Source: DAMCZI01 sp032095175
GTDB taxonomy: Bacteria > Bacillota > Clostridia > Clostridiales > Caloramatoraceae
Direction of reading: 5' to 3'
Assembly (NCBI GenBank): GCA_032095175.1
Contig: DAMCZI010000008.1
Coordinates: 62,001-126,000, forward strand
Length of the DNA stretch: 64,000 nucleotides
Of this stretch, positions 18,808 to 28,521 are shown piece after piece. Numbering within the stretch: the stretch's first letter is position 1; every line of letters starts with the position of its first letter. A program made the translations under genes and the position numbers. The notes beneath the pieces are model-generated. The model was not told where the DNA came from. It did no database searches and saw nothing but the letters and a program-made list of their open reading frames with translations.

Positions 18808-19869
18808 CTAAAGAAGACCATATTCCATTGAATATATTAATACCTCTATATCAACATCATCATTTTTAACATATCTCTTAAGGTATTCAACACATCCTCT
18901 TTTCATATCCTTAACTATTTCACCAAAGCCCTCTTGTATTATGATTTTAAGGGCCTCTTCAGTCATCCTCGTATCTCTTACTCTTTTAATCAAACTGTAG
19001 GGTGCATTTGCCATGGCAAGATAGTATATAAGTGACTCTATTCTTCCATCGCAGACTCTACTGTGGGTGTTAAATACTCCTATTGAAAGCTTACAGAGCT
19101 TTCCTATGTTTCCTACAAGGGTTATCTTTTTAAAGCCTCTATATACGCAGTAAAGAATTGAATCCCCTATAAAATTTGATATTTTAACTCCCTCTCCCGC
19201 AATTCCTGTTTTCTTTATAAATTCCTCACCATAGTTTCCTGGGTATAGGAGTATTTCATTTATACCCTTCATTGCAATACCATCTATTTCAAGATATATG
19301 CTTTTTTTAAGTGCCTCATCGGACATGGGTTCTACTATTCCCTTTGTACCTATTATAGAAATTCCACCTTCTATTCCTATATTGGAATTGAAGGTTTTTT
19401 TACCTATCTCAACACCCATAGGAGCATATATTGTTATATCAAGCCCAGTATTTGCTACCTTTGAAACCTCACTTAATATCATTTTTTGGGGAACTGGGTT
19501 TATTGCTGCCTCCCCTGGTTTTCCAAAGAAGCCTTCACGGGTTATTCTTCCTATTCCGGCTCCTCCATCTATTACAATATTAGAGTCCTCTCTTCTTTTA
19601 ACCCTTGCATATATTTCCATTCCATCCGTCATGTCAGGATCATCTCCTGCATCCTTTACTATGCAGCAGGAGGCAGTATCCTCCTCAACTATTGGGTTCT
19701 CAGCTCTAAGCTTTAAAACAACCCCTGCTGGAGTATCTATTTCAATATATTCAGGAATACTTCCTGTTAAAAGGCCAATGGCAGCAGCCTTTGCTGCACC
19801 AGCAGCGCAGCTTCCTGTGGTATAGCCACATCTTAGCCTTTTTCCTTCCTTTATGACATACATGTCCAC
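18808..19869 (-). CDS. cbiD: Cobalt-precorrin-5B C1-methyltransferase
   Basis: 353 aa. The N-terminal motif LRCGYTTGSCAAGAAKAAA is diagnostic of CbiD, and GAGIGRITREG and VPQKMI follow. It methylates C1 in the anaerobic route and is unrelated to the other methylases. GTG at 19869 overlaps the cbiC stop codon by one base; ATG at 19863 is an alternative start and only shifts the end by two residues. Confidence 0.95.
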   Translation of the reverse strand: MDMYVIKEGKRLRCGYTTGSCAAGAAKAAAIGLLTGSIPEYIEIDTPAGVVLKLRAENPIVEEDTASCCIVKDAGDDPDMTDGMEIYARVKRREDSNIVIDGGAGIGRITREGFFGKPGEAAINPVPQKMILSEVSKVANTGLDITIYAPMGVEIGKKTFNSNIGIEGGISIIGTKGIVEPMSDEALKKSIYLEIDGIAMKGINEILLYPGNYGEEFIKKTGIAGEGVKISNFIGDSILYCVYRGFKKITLVGNIGKLCKLSIGVFNTHSRVCDGRIESLIYYLAMANAPYSLIKRVRDTRMTEEALKIIIQEGFGEIVKDMKRGCVEYLKRYVKNDDVDIEVLIYSMEYGLL

Positions 19870-20489
19870 TATCTTCCCACCGCCATATATAAAAGGGCAT
19901 TTATTACTGCTGCTGCAACATTGCTTCCACCCTTTGTACCTATAGTTGATATACTTGGAATATCAAACTCTCTTATATACTCCTTTGATTCCGCTGCCCC
20001 AACAAAGCCAACTGGAACTCCAACTATCAGGAATGGTGAAATCCTTCCTTCCTTTATGAGTTCACCTATTCTAAAAAGTGCAGTTGGGGCATTTCCTACT
20101 ACGAATATATCACAGCCTGTTTCTGCAGCCATTTCAACAGCTGCCATAGACCTTGTAATTCCTCTTTCCTTTGAAATTTCAAATACCCTTGGGTTGTCTA
20201 TGTAGCAGTCTATTGTACATCCTGCCTTATTAAGCGCTGTTTTATTTATTCCTGAAAAGCCCATCTTTGTATCTGTAACAATTCTTCCGCCTGTCTTTAT
20301 AGCTTCAATTCCTACACTTATTGCATCATTTTTTATTACTGCTATATTCTCATAATCGAAGTCTCCAGTGGTGTGTATCATCCTCATAACCACCTTTAGC
20401 TCCTCTTCGGTGAAATCCTTCCTCTTCATTCCTTCAGAAATTATTTCAAAGCTTCTCTTCTCTATATCCTGTGGTATTGTTATATACAT
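19869..20489 (-). CDS. cbiC: Cobalt-precorrin-8 methylmutase
   Basis: 206 aa. The family motif IHTTGDFDYE contains the catalytic histidine, and DTKMGFSGINK, VGNAPTALFRI and GVPVGFVGAAESK are typical of CbiC/CobH. It moves a methyl group from C11 to C12 to give cobyrinate. Start ATG at 20489 lies inside the end of cbiX, with GGGTGA upstream. Confidence 0.96.
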   Translation of the reverse strand: MYITIPQDIEKRSFEIISEGMKRKDFTEEELKVVMRMIHTTGDFDYENIAVIKNDAISVGIEAIKTGGRIVTDTKMGFSGINKTALNKAGCTIDCYIDNPRVFEISKERGITRSMAAVEMAAETGCDIFVVGNAPTALFRIGELIKEGRISPFLIVGVPVGFVGAAESKEYIREFDIPSISTIGTKGGSNVAAAVINALLYMAVGR

Positions 20490-20848
20490 CTTTTATCACC
20501 CTCTGCCCTTTCAACAAGTATATCTATAAGAAGGTCATGATAATCTATTGGATTTGCCATATATATTACCATATCATCATGCTTATCTTTTATTTCTTTA
20601 AGCATTTCCGGTATATCCTCTTTAATATGTATCCCGTTGAAAAGGAAATATGGAATACATGTTATTTCCCTTACTCCCTCACTGTACATCTTTTCTATTG
20701 TTGATGGTATATCAGGTTCACAAAGCTCCATAAAGCTGCCTTCAACATCAAGCTTTAATCTTTCCTTCATTCCATCTATTATTCTAAAAAATGTATCCTT
20801 TACATCCTTTGAGCGACTGCCATGTCCAATAACTAATATTCCCTTCAT
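20480..20848 (-). CDS. cbiX: Sirohydrochlorin cobaltochelatase, short form (CbiX-S)
   Basis: 122 aa, the size of the single-domain CbiX. It begins GILVIGHGSRSKDVKDTF with the metal-binding histidine of VIGHGSR. A second conserved region is ITCIPYFLFNGIHIKEDIP with its histidine. It inserts cobalt into sirohydrochlorin early in the anaerobic pathway and probably acts as a homodimer. The start has AGGAGGT 6 nt upstream. An intercistronic hairpin separates it from cbiA. Confidence 0.95.
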   Translation of the reverse strand: MKGILVIGHGSRSKDVKDTFFRIIDGMKERLKLDVEGSFMELCEPDIPSTIEKMYSEGVREITCIPYFLFNGIHIKEDIPEMLKEIKDKHDDMVIYMANPIDYHDLLIDILVERAEGDKRCI

Positions 20849-20887
20849 ATAAAAACCTCCTCTAATTATTTATTACTCAAGCAAACC

Positions 20888-20920
20888 TGCTTATAGGTGG
20901 GTATAATCCATCTATAAGCA
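20888..20920 (-). promoter_or_regulatory. Intercistronic hairpin between cbiA and cbiX
   Basis: TGCTTATAGGTGG pairs with CCATCTATAAGCA (13 bp with one G-T, 7-nt loop) in the only sizeable gap of the cbi gene run (20849-20933). There is no T run, so it is more likely an RNA processing or stabilising structure than a terminator (inference). Confidence 0.55.
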
Positions 20921-20933
20921 ATGCTAATCTTCC

Positions 20934-22244
20934 TTAATGAGTTCTTTCTTCTATGTAATCCAGCATTCTATTGAAGGCTGGTATGTTTCCAATAAAATTG
21001 ATATGGGGATATCCAGCCAGTGTGTTTTTATATCCATAGCCACATTCCCACTCTTTGTTGCCCATAGCATTTTTTATTTTATATAATGCACTGTCATCTA
21101 TAACAGTTTTAGATTTATGGAATTCATGGGCAGTAAGTTTTTCTCCCTTTTTGCCTAAAAGGCAGTCTTCCTTAAGCTCCATATCTAAATACCCAAATCT
21201 CTGGAGACTCTTAGTCATGGTGCTTTCCCCATTAAATACGCCTGCCATAGGTATTCCATCTATACAATTAGTAAGATACATAAAACCACCACACTCGCCA
21301 AATATGCATCCTCCATTTTGAGCAAACTCCCTTATTGAGTTTCTCATTTCAGTATTTTTTGAAAGTTCCTCAGAAAACACCTCAGGATACCCTCCTCCTA
21401 AGTAAATAAGGTCACATTCAGGAATTTTTTTATCATTAATTGGTGAAAAATATTTAACCTTACAAGTTTTTTCTAACATATAGATGTTTTCTCTATAGTA
21501 AAAGGAAAATGCTTTATCATAGGCAATTCCTACTTTTATGTTTCTCTTTTTAAATTCAACCATTGGTTTTACATCTAATTCACTCATCAATTCAATAAGC
21601 ATATTCATGTCCACTGTATCCATAATCGTCTTTGAAAGCTTCTCAAGTCTTTCTTCTATATCTTCTATTTCAAGGCTCTGTACCAGTCCCAGGTGTCTAC
21701 TTTCAAGCTCAACATCCTCCATTGGAGGAACATAGCCTATAACCTTTACACCTGTGTATTCTTCAATTGGTCCCTTAATCATATCAAAATGTGCCTTTTT
21801 TACTCTGTTAAGTATGACTCCCTTTATCATTGAGCCATTGAAATCCACCATTCCCTTTATCTTAGGAACAGCTGAGAACATCTCCCCCTTCATTGTATAT
21901 ACAAGTACTGCATTTGCACCTATTTTTTTAGATATGTCATAGCTTGAGTTTATGAATGTATTATGCATTCCATCAAAGTATCCCATAACTCCCTCTATTA
22001 CACACATATCACCCTCTCCAAGGGATAGAGCCATCTTCATGCCATTCTCTCCCTGAAGGTGCATATCAAGGTTCCCAGCAATCCTTCCAGCAGCTTTTGA
22101 TAAAAAGGCAGTATCAATATAGTCAGGGCCCGTTTTAAAAGCGCATACATTATTGCCCATGTTTTTAATAGCCCTTATTATTCCCATTGTTATTGTAGTT
22201 TTTCCACTTCCGCTTGATGGTGCAGTAATCATTATTCCCTTCAT
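20934..22244 (-). CDS. cbiA: Cobyrinate a,c-diamide synthase
   Basis: 436 aa. An N-terminal dethiobiotin-synthetase-like ATPase domain has the P-loop APSSGSGKTTITMGI at residues 8-22. A C-terminal glutamine-amidotransferase domain has LIYLGGGYPEVF and the nucleophile region GGCIFGECGGFMYLT. It amidates side chains a and c of cobyrinate with ATP and glutamine. It is the last corrin-ring enzyme encoded here; the next one, CbiP, is not in the window. The start ATG has an AGAGGT site. Confidence 0.96.
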   Translation of the reverse strand: MKGIMITAPSSGSGKTTITMGIIRAIKNMGNNVCAFKTGPDYIDTAFLSKAAGRIAGNLDMHLQGENGMKMALSLGEGDMCVIEGVMGYFDGMHNTFINSSYDISKKIGANAVLVYTMKGEMFSAVPKIKGMVDFNGSMIKGVILNRVKKAHFDMIKGPIEEYTGVKVIGYVPPMEDVELESRHLGLVQSLEIEDIEERLEKLSKTIMDTVDMNMLIELMSELDVKPMVEFKKRNIKVGIAYDKAFSFYYRENIYMLEKTCKVKYFSPINDKKIPECDLIYLGGGYPEVFSEELSKNTEMRNSIREFAQNGGCIFGECGGFMYLTNCIDGIPMAGVFNGESTMTKSLQRFGYLDMELKEDCLLGKKGEKLTAHEFHKSKTVIDDSALYKIKNAMGNKEWECGYGYKNTLAGYPHINFIGNIPAFNRMLDYIEERTH

Positions 22245-22268
22245 ATATATACCTCTTTAATTAAAAAT

Positions 22269-22970
22269 TTATTTTATACATAACACTCCTGTTAAAAGCA
22301 ATAAGTTGTATAAAGCTATTGACATCAACCTGCCCTTTGAGGCACAATTATATTTTTTCAAATAAACAGTTTTCCCATTAAAACATCTGCTGTCCACCGC
22401 TGTCTTTATTTCCTTCCATCTTCTAATTGTATTCATGAAAAGCAAAGCAAATAGCCTTCCATAGTCTTTAACAGAACTTATATATCCATTAAATCCACAC
22501 CTCGATGTAAATGCAGCTTTAAGGATAGTATACTCATCCTCAAGTAAAACTAAAAATCTTTCCATACTTTTAGAAATATCACAGATATCTCTCAAAAATC
22601 CAACCTTTGAAAAAAGGCACAAAATATCATCAAAGGGTGTTGTCAAAACTAAAAATGAAACAGCAACCCCAGATGATATTCCCTTTAAAATCAAGTTAAT
22701 ACAATATCCAATACCATAGTCATAGACCATAGTAATAGAGGATATGGCTGTGAACAAAGCCACAGCCAATATGAATTTTGCAACAACCCTAAATGGGTTT
22801 TTAAAAATAATGTGCAAAATCAGAATAAAAACTATATTTAAAAGAACAACTATTCTCCCCTTGTAAAATCCCATTATTATAACAGGCAATATTGTAAGCA
22901 GCAATTTCTCTAAGGGATTTACTTGAGATATGGAACTATTCTTTGCAAATGCGGTTATTATTCGAAACAT
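22269..22970 (-). CDS. cbiQ: Cobalt ECF transporter T component
   Basis: 233 aa. Several membrane helices lie within residues 25-125 and one at the C-terminus (about 215-231). The coupling region ERFLVLLEDEYTILKAAFTSRCGF is the EcfT/CbiQ pattern, though the second Ala-Arg-Gly signature is degenerate. CbiQ normally links the substrate-binding CbiMN to the ATPase CbiO. It overlaps cbiN by 35 nt. No cbiO follows; cbiA comes next after a 24-nt gap. Confidence 0.9.
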   Translation of the reverse strand: MFRIITAFAKNSSISQVNPLEKLLLTILPVIIMGFYKGRIVVLLNIVFILILHIIFKNPFRVVAKFILAVALFTAISSITMVYDYGIGYCINLILKGISSGVAVSFLVLTTPFDDILCLFSKVGFLRDICDISKSMERFLVLLEDEYTILKAAFTSRCGFNGYISSVKDYGRLFALLFMNTIRRWKEIKTAVDSRCFNGKTVYLKKYNCASKGRLMSIALYNLLLLTGVLCIK

Positions 22971-23226
22971 TCTTTTTACCTATGTAATAACCTATGAATC
23001 CTCCTCCAATGGCTGCCTGAAGTGAAAATAGAAGACTTTCAACTTCCCCTGAAGGTGGTTCCCATAGGTTTGATGCCCATGGCTTATATTCTGTATTTAT
23101 TTCTTCTATGCTTTGCTCAGCCTTAGAATCAGCGCCCTCCAAATCCCCTTTCCTCATTCCTATTACAAGGGAGGTTCCTACTATAAAAAGGGCTATTATA
23201 ATTATTATCAAATTCTTTTTTTTCAT
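22936..23226 (-). CDS. cbiN: Cobalt transport protein CbiN
   Basis: 96 aa with membrane helices at about residues 5-23 and 65-85. The conserved region PWASNLWEPPSGEVESLLFS is followed by LQAAIGGGFIGYYIGKK, a typical CbiN C-terminus. CbiN is the small auxiliary subunit that, with CbiM, forms the cobalt-specific S unit in the membrane. It starts right after cbiM. Confidence 0.95.
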   Translation of the reverse strand: MKKKNLIIIIIALFIVGTSLVIGMRKGDLEGADSKAEQSIEEINTEYKPWASNLWEPPSGEVESLLFSLQAAIGGGFIGYYIGKKNVSNNNRICKE

Positions 23227-23943
23227 TTATATCTCCTCCCCTAAAACCAATAATTCATCATGTGCATTTCTTTCTATATAGTTAAAAATAACAACTGTAA
23301 GCAATCCTTCAACTATAGCAAGTGGAACCTGTGTAACTGCAAACACAGTTAAAAACTTTACTGCCGAAGCAAGCACCCCTCCATTTTTTGCAGGAAATGC
23401 AAGGGCCAGCTGCAATGCAGTAACAACATAGGTTACAAGATCCCCAAGTGTAGCTGAAAGAAATACTGCTAATGTCTTATTTTTATTTTTAAAAAGCTTG
23501 TATACACCATAGGCTACTATTGGTCCAACAACTGCCATGGAAAAGGTATTTGCTCCAAGGGTTGTTATTCCTCCATGTGCCAAAAACAATGCCTGGAATA
23601 AGAGAACTACAAGTCCTACTACTGTCATTGTAAAAGGTCCAAATAGCATAGCTCCAAAACCAGTACCTGTCGGATGTGAAGAACTTCCAGTAACTGATGG
23701 AAGCTTTAATGCTGAAAGAATAAAGCAATATGCAGCAACCAAACCCAATAACATCTTTATTTCTTTGTTTTTAAGCGCCTTTTTCTTTATATCCCTTATC
23801 CCAAGGAATACAAAGGGTACACAAAGTACAAAATAGATAGCTGCCCACATTGGTGGAAGATATCCTTCTGCAATGTGCATTGCAAATGCAGTTGTAGGAA
23901 CCGCAAATAGAATAAGTAGTGGAATTAGAATCTTTTTTTTCAT
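23227..23943 (-). CDS. cbiM: Cobalt ECF transporter substrate-binding component
   Basis: 238 aa. Residues 1-22 resemble a cleavable signal sequence that ends AFA, leaving MHIAEGYLPP as the mature N-terminus; this histidine-bearing start binds cobalt in the family. At least six membrane helices follow. The frame is open further upstream through the riboswitch, but ATG at 23943 has an AGGAGGT site and gives the family N-terminus. It is the first gene of the riboswitch-controlled operon. Confidence 0.96.
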   Translation of the reverse strand: MKKKILIPLLILFAVPTTAFAMHIAEGYLPPMWAAIYFVLCVPFVFLGIRDIKKKALKNKEIKMLLGLVAAYCFILSALKLPSVTGSSSHPTGTGFGAMLFGPFTMTVVGLVVLLFQALFLAHGGITTLGANTFSMAVVGPIVAYGVYKLFKNKNKTLAVFLSATLGDLVTYVVTALQLALAFPAKNGGVLASAVKFLTVFAVTQVPLAIVEGLLTVVIFNYIERNAHDELLVLGEEI

Positions 23944-23956
23944 GTATGTACCTCCT

Positions 23957-23986
23957 AAAAAACCCCTGCTGAGAAACAGCAGGGGT
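23957..23986 (-). terminator. Riboswitch-proximal intrinsic terminator, directly before cbiM
   Basis: Read on the minus strand, AACCCCTGCTG pairs with CAGCAGGGGTT (11 bp) followed by TTTTTT, then AGGAGGT of cbiM. It is the second of two tandem terminators behind the cobalamin aptamer. Confidence 0.88.
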
Positions 23987-24010
23987 TGATAATCTACGCA
24001 CCTTATCCAT

Positions 24011-24039
24011 AAAAAAACCCTCACCATTCGGTGAGGGTT
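24011..24039 (-). terminator. First intrinsic terminator of the cobalamin leader
   Basis: On the minus strand AACCCTCACC pairs with GGTGAGGGTT across a 4-nt loop, followed by seven T. It is a second, independent terminator between the aptamer and cbiM. Confidence 0.88.
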
Positions 24040-24104
24040 CTCTAAACATGGATAGTTATATACATAAATAAACAAGCAACCATGCCTTTTCCCTTCCCTC
24101 CGAA

Positions 24105-24265
24105 GGACCAGCAAAAATCTCAGGCAGGTCTCCTGGCTCACGGGTCAATCTCCTCCCTCCTTCCCAGAATATCCAGTGGAATGGGATTCGTCGCCGTCTA
24201 CAGTAGCGGGGGCTGCAGCGGATTTTCACCGCTTTCCCTATTAAACCTGTAAAGGTACCAAAGAT
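24105..24265 (-). promoter_or_regulatory. Cobalamin (B12) riboswitch aptamer
   Basis: The exact B12 box AGCCAGGAGACCTGCC lies at 24138-24123 on the minus strand. Upstream in transcription are the other conserved pieces, AGGGAA followed by GCGGTGAAAATCCGC and GCAGCCCCCGCTACTGT, ending in a GACGGCGACGAA stretch. It lies ahead of cbiMNQ and the cbi/hem run, with two terminators downstream, so coenzyme B12 binding should cause early termination. Boundaries are approximate. Confidence 0.96.
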
Positions 24266-24364
24266 TTAAATATTCAATTATAAAGGTTTTTGATACTAAT
24301 TATTATATTATAAAATTCTTCTTCTTTCAATATAAAAAATTATGGTAGATAAACACCCAACTTT

Positions 24365-25105
24365 CTATGGTGTTGTAGTCTGATTTCCTTGAGGCTGTTC
24401 TGTCTGTTGATTAGCCTCACCGCTAACAGGGGTGCTTGTCCCTTGATTTTCTACACTACCATTGGTTTTGTTTGCATCCTTTGCTGCCTGTTCGGCATTT
24501 CTTTTCTGTTCTTCCAACTGTTTCTTAGCCTCTTCCTCTGCTCTCTTTTGGAGAATTAGAGTACATTCACTTTTAAGTGAAGCAGCAACCGTGTTTGCTG
24601 GGTCCTGAACAATAGCTTTATCAAGATAGCTTAATGCCACTTCAACATTTCCTTTTCCAGCTTCATCCTTTGCCATATTAACAAAATTGTTTACATACAA
24701 AGTCCTGCACTGTTTTATCTTTTCCTGGGCAACCTCATATCTATCCTGATCAACCTTATCAACAGTTTCAAAGGCTTTTATAGCTTCATCATAATGTTTT
24801 GCATAGCTTTCCTTTAAACCCATTTCAAAGGCAGCCTTTGATTTCATAAGCTTTGAAGCCCTTTCTATTTTTATCTTCAGCTCCTTGTTGTCAGGTTGGT
24901 ATTCTAAGGCACCACCAAAATACATAATAGCATCGCTATATCTGCCATCCCCCATTGAAGAGTCACCTAATTCACAGTACTTTGAATAATTCTTTTTATT
25001 TCTTGCATGTACAGAATAAGGTATAATAACTGCCGCAGCGATTATTATACATAAAATTATAATTGGAGCCTTATGAATTTTCTTCTCATATATCAAAACA
25101 ATCAC
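24365..25105 (-). CDS. Membrane-anchored TPR-repeat protein
   Basis: 246 aa. One membrane helix lies near residues 14-33. Tetratricopeptide-like helices follow; GDGRYSDAIMYFGGALEYQPDN and the later GNVEVALSYLDKAIVQDPAN are the clearest repeats. The last 50 residues are a charged helix (about 185-210) and a Gln/Asn/Thr-rich low-complexity tail. The start could be GTG at 25105 or TTG at 25096; the latter has better spacing to GGGTGA. It is monocistronic. TPR units bind partner proteins; the partner is unknown. Confidence 0.8.
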   Translation of the reverse strand: MIVLIYEKKIHKAPIIILCIIIAAAVIIPYSVHARNKKNYSKYCELGDSSMGDGRYSDAIMYFGGALEYQPDNKELKIKIERASKLMKSKAAFEMGLKESYAKHYDEAIKAFETVDKVDQDRYEVAQEKIKQCRTLYVNNFVNMAKDEAGKGNVEVALSYLDKAIVQDPANTVAASLKSECTLILQKRAEEEAKKQLEEQKRNAEQAAKDANKTNGSVENQGTSTPVSGEANQQTEQPQGNQTTTP

Positions 25106-25348
25106 CCATTCATTTTATTTAACATATTCAATTATAACAGAAATACTGTAGCTTTTTAACATTTATTTGCTATATTCATAGTTTTTTAACATTAGCATTA
25201 TTATATGAATTTTATTCCCTTGTAGTTAACATTTAACTTATGGTAAATATATTTCACAAATTAAAATATTCTTCTACAATATATGTGGAATTTTGTCACT
25301 TTATGATATAATTTAAGAAAACAAAATCCTTAAAGGGGGATGCTAGAA

Positions 25349-27406
25349 ATGCACAAACTAAAATTAAAGAGCATAAGAACATTAATACTTGTTTCAATTC
25401 TTCCTTTAACACTTATATCAATGATTTTACTTACATTGATAAGCTATTCTACGGGCAAATCCATAATTAACAATGAAATCAATCTTAAAATGAATAATCA
25501 GCTTGATACTGCTGTACAAAGCATCGAAAAAAGCCTGACAAGACATGATAAGCTGGCTCAGAGCCTTGCAAAGGCAGCACAATCTTCAGGCTCTATACTA
25601 AATAAAGATGCCTATGTATCAATGATCAAAGGCGTAATTTCAACCAATTCTGAAACTTATGGTGCTGGAATCTGGTGTGAACCTTATAAGTATGATGCAA
25701 AATTAAAGTATTCCGGATTGTATGCATATAGGGATGGTGAAAATATAGTTTCCAGTGATGCATACAACACAGATTCCTACAATTATTTTAACCAGCCATG
25801 GTATAAAATCGGAAAGGATTCCGATAAGGATGTTATATGGTCTGATGCATATTATGATGATGTTGCAAAGATCACAATGGTTACAGCAACAGCTCCATTT
25901 TATGATAAAAATAAAAATTTCATAGGTGCTGCATCTGCTGATATGAACCTAACAAGTCTTCAAGCAATGATTGAGAATATAAAATCCGGCAAAACAGGAA
26001 GAGCATTTTTAATAGACAAAGATGGACTTATACTTGCAGCCAAAGATACACAAAAGGTAATGAAGGTAAAAATAACTGAGGATTCCAATACAAGTCTTGC
26101 AGCTAAAGCTCCTGAAATGCTAAAAGGCGTAAACGGTCAATTTAAATATAAGGAAAACAACAGTACATACATTTTATACTATATGCCTGTTCCAGAAACC
26201 AATTGGGTAGTTGGTATTACTATATCTGAAAAAGAACTTTATGCACCAATAGCCACTCTTTTACTTAAACTTATGATTGTTATTGCTGGCGTGATAGTAT
26301 TCTTCATAATTGTCCTTGTAGCTTTTGCAGGCTACCTTGGGAAAAACATAAAATTAGTAAACAACTTAGCCTTTTCAATAGCTGATGGGGATCTTACAAG
26401 CCGTCTGGATGTAAAAACACATGATGAAATAGGACAAATGGCTGGTCACCTAAATAAGATGGCTGAAAACTTAAATCATGTCATAAAAGCTACATGGGAA
26501 AGTCTTGAACAGGTTGTATCAACCTCTGAGGAGTTGACAGCAAGTTCGGAACAAACACAATCTGCTGCAGAACAGATAGCTGTTTCAATGCAGGATATTT
26601 CTACAGGCGCTGAAAATCAGGTTTCTTTAACAAACTCTGCATCAGAAATGGTTAATAAGGTTTCAGATGGAGTTCAGTTTATTTCTAATAACCTTCAATC
26701 AATTTCAGAATCTTCCTTTGAGACCTATGAAAAAGCTCAGGATGGAAATAAGGTTGTAAGAAATGCTATTGAACAGATGAGTATAATTGATAATAAGGTT
26801 TCTACTTCCTCTAATATTGTAAATGATCTTGGAAAGAAGTCTAATGAAATAGGTGAGATAATATCAGTAATTACAGATATAGCAGGACAAACAAACCTTC
26901 TTGCTCTAAATGCAGCAATAGAGGCTGCAAGGGCAGGAGAGCATGGAAGAGGCTTTGCAGTAGTTGCAGAAGAGGTTAAAAAGCTTGCGGAGCAATCTGG
27001 TACTGCTGCAAATAAAATTAGTGAGCTTATTTCAGATATACAGGGCAATATAAAAAATGCTGTATATGCAATGAATGATGGAACAACTGCAGTAAAACAA
27101 GGTCTTTCAATGGTAGATGATGCAGGAAATTCATTTACTACTATATTGGATGCCGTAGATAATATATCAAAGAAAATGCAAGAAGCTACTTCAATATCAC
27201 AAGAGATTTCTGCAAGTTCTCATGAGATTTCAGCATCAATAGAAAATATTGCAACTATATCAGATGATTCAGCACAAAATGTTCAAAATGTCGCAGCATC
27301 AGCTGAGGAACAGACTGCAATAATGAAGGAAATATCACTTGCTGCTGAAGAATTATCCCATATGGCGCTTAGTCTTCAAAATGATTTGAGAAGATTTAAG
27401 CTATAA
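25349..27406 (+). CDS. Methyl-accepting chemotaxis protein with double Cache domain
   Basis: About 685 aa. A membrane helix lies at about residues 13-34, then a 250-residue extracellular dCache_1-type domain. It has [20 protein letters not shown] and the late [15 protein letters not shown] second helix at about 295-325, HAMP, and a full cytoplasmic signalling domain follow, with [20 protein letters not shown] at the tip. Start ATG at 25349 lies 9 nt after AAAGGGGG; ATG at 25340 is too close to that site. dCache receptors often bind amino acids, but the ligand cannot be assigned here. Confidence 0.93.
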   Translation: MHKLKLKSIRTLILVSILPLTLISMILLTLISYSTGKSIINNEINLKMNNQLDTAVQSIEKSLTRHDKLAQSLAKAAQSSGSILNKDAYVSMIKGVISTNSETYGAGIWCEPYKYDAKLKYSGLYAYRDGENIVSSDAYNTDSYNYFNQPWYKIGKDSDKDVIWSDAYYDDVAKITMVTATAPFYDKNKNFIGAASADMNLTSLQAMIENIKSGKTGRAFLIDKDGLILAAKDTQKVMKVKITEDSNTSLAAKAPEMLKGVNGQFKYKENNSTYILYYMPVPETNWVVGITISEKELYAPIATLLLKLMIVIAGVIVFFIIVLVAFAGYLGKNIKLVNNLAFSIADGDLTSRLDVKTHDEIGQMAGHLNKMAENLNHVIKATWESLEQVVSTSEELTASSEQTQSAAEQIAVSMQDISTGAENQVSLTNSASEMVNKVSDGVQFISNNLQSISESSFETYEKAQDGNKVVRNAIEQMSIIDNKVSTSSNIVNDLGKKSNEIGEIISVITDIAGQTNLLALNAAIEAARAGEHGRGFAVVAEEVKKLAEQSGTAANKISELISDIQGNIKNAVYAMNDGTTAVKQGLSMVDDAGNSFTTILDAVDNISKKMQEATSISQEISASSHEISASIENIATISDDSAQNVQNVAASAEEQTAIMKEISLAAEELSHMALSLQNDLRRFKL

Positions 27407-27424
27407 ATTATAAAATATTTTATG

Positions 27425-27460
27425 GATGGTATGAATGTTAAATTCATACCATCTTTTTTT
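27425..27460 (+). terminator. Intrinsic terminator after the dCache receptor
   Basis: GATGGTATGAA pairs with TTCATACCATC (11 bp, 7-nt loop) and is followed by seven T. Confidence 0.92.
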
Positions 27461-27602
27461 ATATTCCAATTATCCAAATATTTAATATGTGATATAATTG
27501 TAGTAAATGAATCATTTTTTTACAATTGTAGACATGTTATTTTTAAAATGTACTATCATCCTGTTTTAAGGATTAATATATTAATTTCGGGGGGTACGCA
27601 AT

Positions 27603-28439
27603 ATGTCCGATAATATCTTTGATAATGAAATTTTCAATTCCTTCAACAATGTTATTCCATACATAAAAAATGTGTTCGACGATGAGGTTGTATTTGGAAT
27701 AACCGATAAGCAAAAATACTTGAAGTACTTTTCTAATGAGAACATACCCACAAACATCAGTGAAGGCGGCCTTGTTCCAAGACAAGCTGCAGTATATGAA
27801 GCTATGCAGTCTGGAAAAATGGTTGAAAAAACACTTCCTCCAGATGTATTTGGAATCGCTTTGAAAGCTATTGGAGTTCCTCTAATGGACAACAGCGGAA
27901 GAGTAATTGGAGGATTTACAATCGCAAAAAGCTTGAAGAGGCAAAATGAAATATCTGATCTTGCACAGAATCTTTCCGGAGCGCTCCAGCAAATATCATC
28001 TGCAATAAATCAAATTTCAACTGGAGTACAAAATGCTGTTGATTCAAATAAAAAAATACTTGATAAGGTTGATGAAGCCGACAATGAAGCTAAAAACACA
28101 GATGAGGTCTTAAACTTTGTTAAAAACGTTGCAACCGAGACAAACCTTCTTGGACTAAATGCAGCAATTGAAGCTGCAAGGGCAGGAGATGTTGGAAGGG
28201 GCTTCACTGTAGTTGCCCAGGAAATCAGAAAACTTTCAACCTCAAGCAACGATTCTATAAACCAGATTAATACAATATTAAAAAAGATTCAAAGCTCAGT
28301 ATCCAGTATTGCTGGCAGCATAAATGAAAACAGCTCCATATTCCAAGAGCAGGCAGCAGCACTTCAACAGGTAACTGCCTCATTACAGGAGCTAAGTACC
28401 TCCGCTCAGGTTCTTGAAGAACTTGCAGCCAAGCTATAA
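27603..28439 (+). CDS. Short soluble chemoreceptor (YfmS-like)
   Basis: 278 aa without any membrane segment. Residues 1 to about 105 form an N-terminal sensory-like domain of unknown type. The rest is a shortened methyl-accepting signalling domain with [20 protein letters not shown] at the tip. The return coiled coil is short, as in Bacillus YfmS. The start ATG at 27603 has GGGGGT 6 nt upstream. It follows a membrane chemoreceptor gene but has its own promoter region after a terminator. A cytoplasmic signal is expected. Confidence 0.85.
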   Translation: MSDNIFDNEIFNSFNNVIPYIKNVFDDEVVFGITDKQKYLKYFSNENIPTNISEGGLVPRQAAVYEAMQSGKMVEKTLPPDVFGIALKAIGVPLMDNSGRVIGGFTIAKSLKRQNEISDLAQNLSGALQQISSAINQISTGVQNAVDSNKKILDKVDEADNEAKNTDEVLNFVKNVATETNLLGLNAAIEAARAGDVGRGFTVVAQEIRKLSTSSNDSINQINTILKKIQSSVSSIAGSINENSSIFQEQAAALQQVTASLQELSTSAQVLEELAAKL

Positions 28440-28474
28440 TGCAATACTACTTTACATATTAAAAAATAATAATA

Positions 28475-28508
28475 CCCACTTGGAGATTATCCAGGTGGGC
28501 ATTTATTG
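28475..28508. terminator. Bidirectional terminator between convergent genes
   Basis: CCCACTTGGA pairs with TCCAGGTGGG (10 bp including G-T pairs), with an AT-rich tail on the plus side and TATTATTATTTTTT on the minus side. Confidence 0.75.
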
Positions 28509-28521
28509 TATAAAGCTTTAT

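Noticed and set aside
23944..24141. Upstream extension of the cbiM reading frame
   Set aside because: The extension translates the cobalamin riboswitch and its terminators. The AGGAGGT before 23943 and the signal sequence fix the real start.
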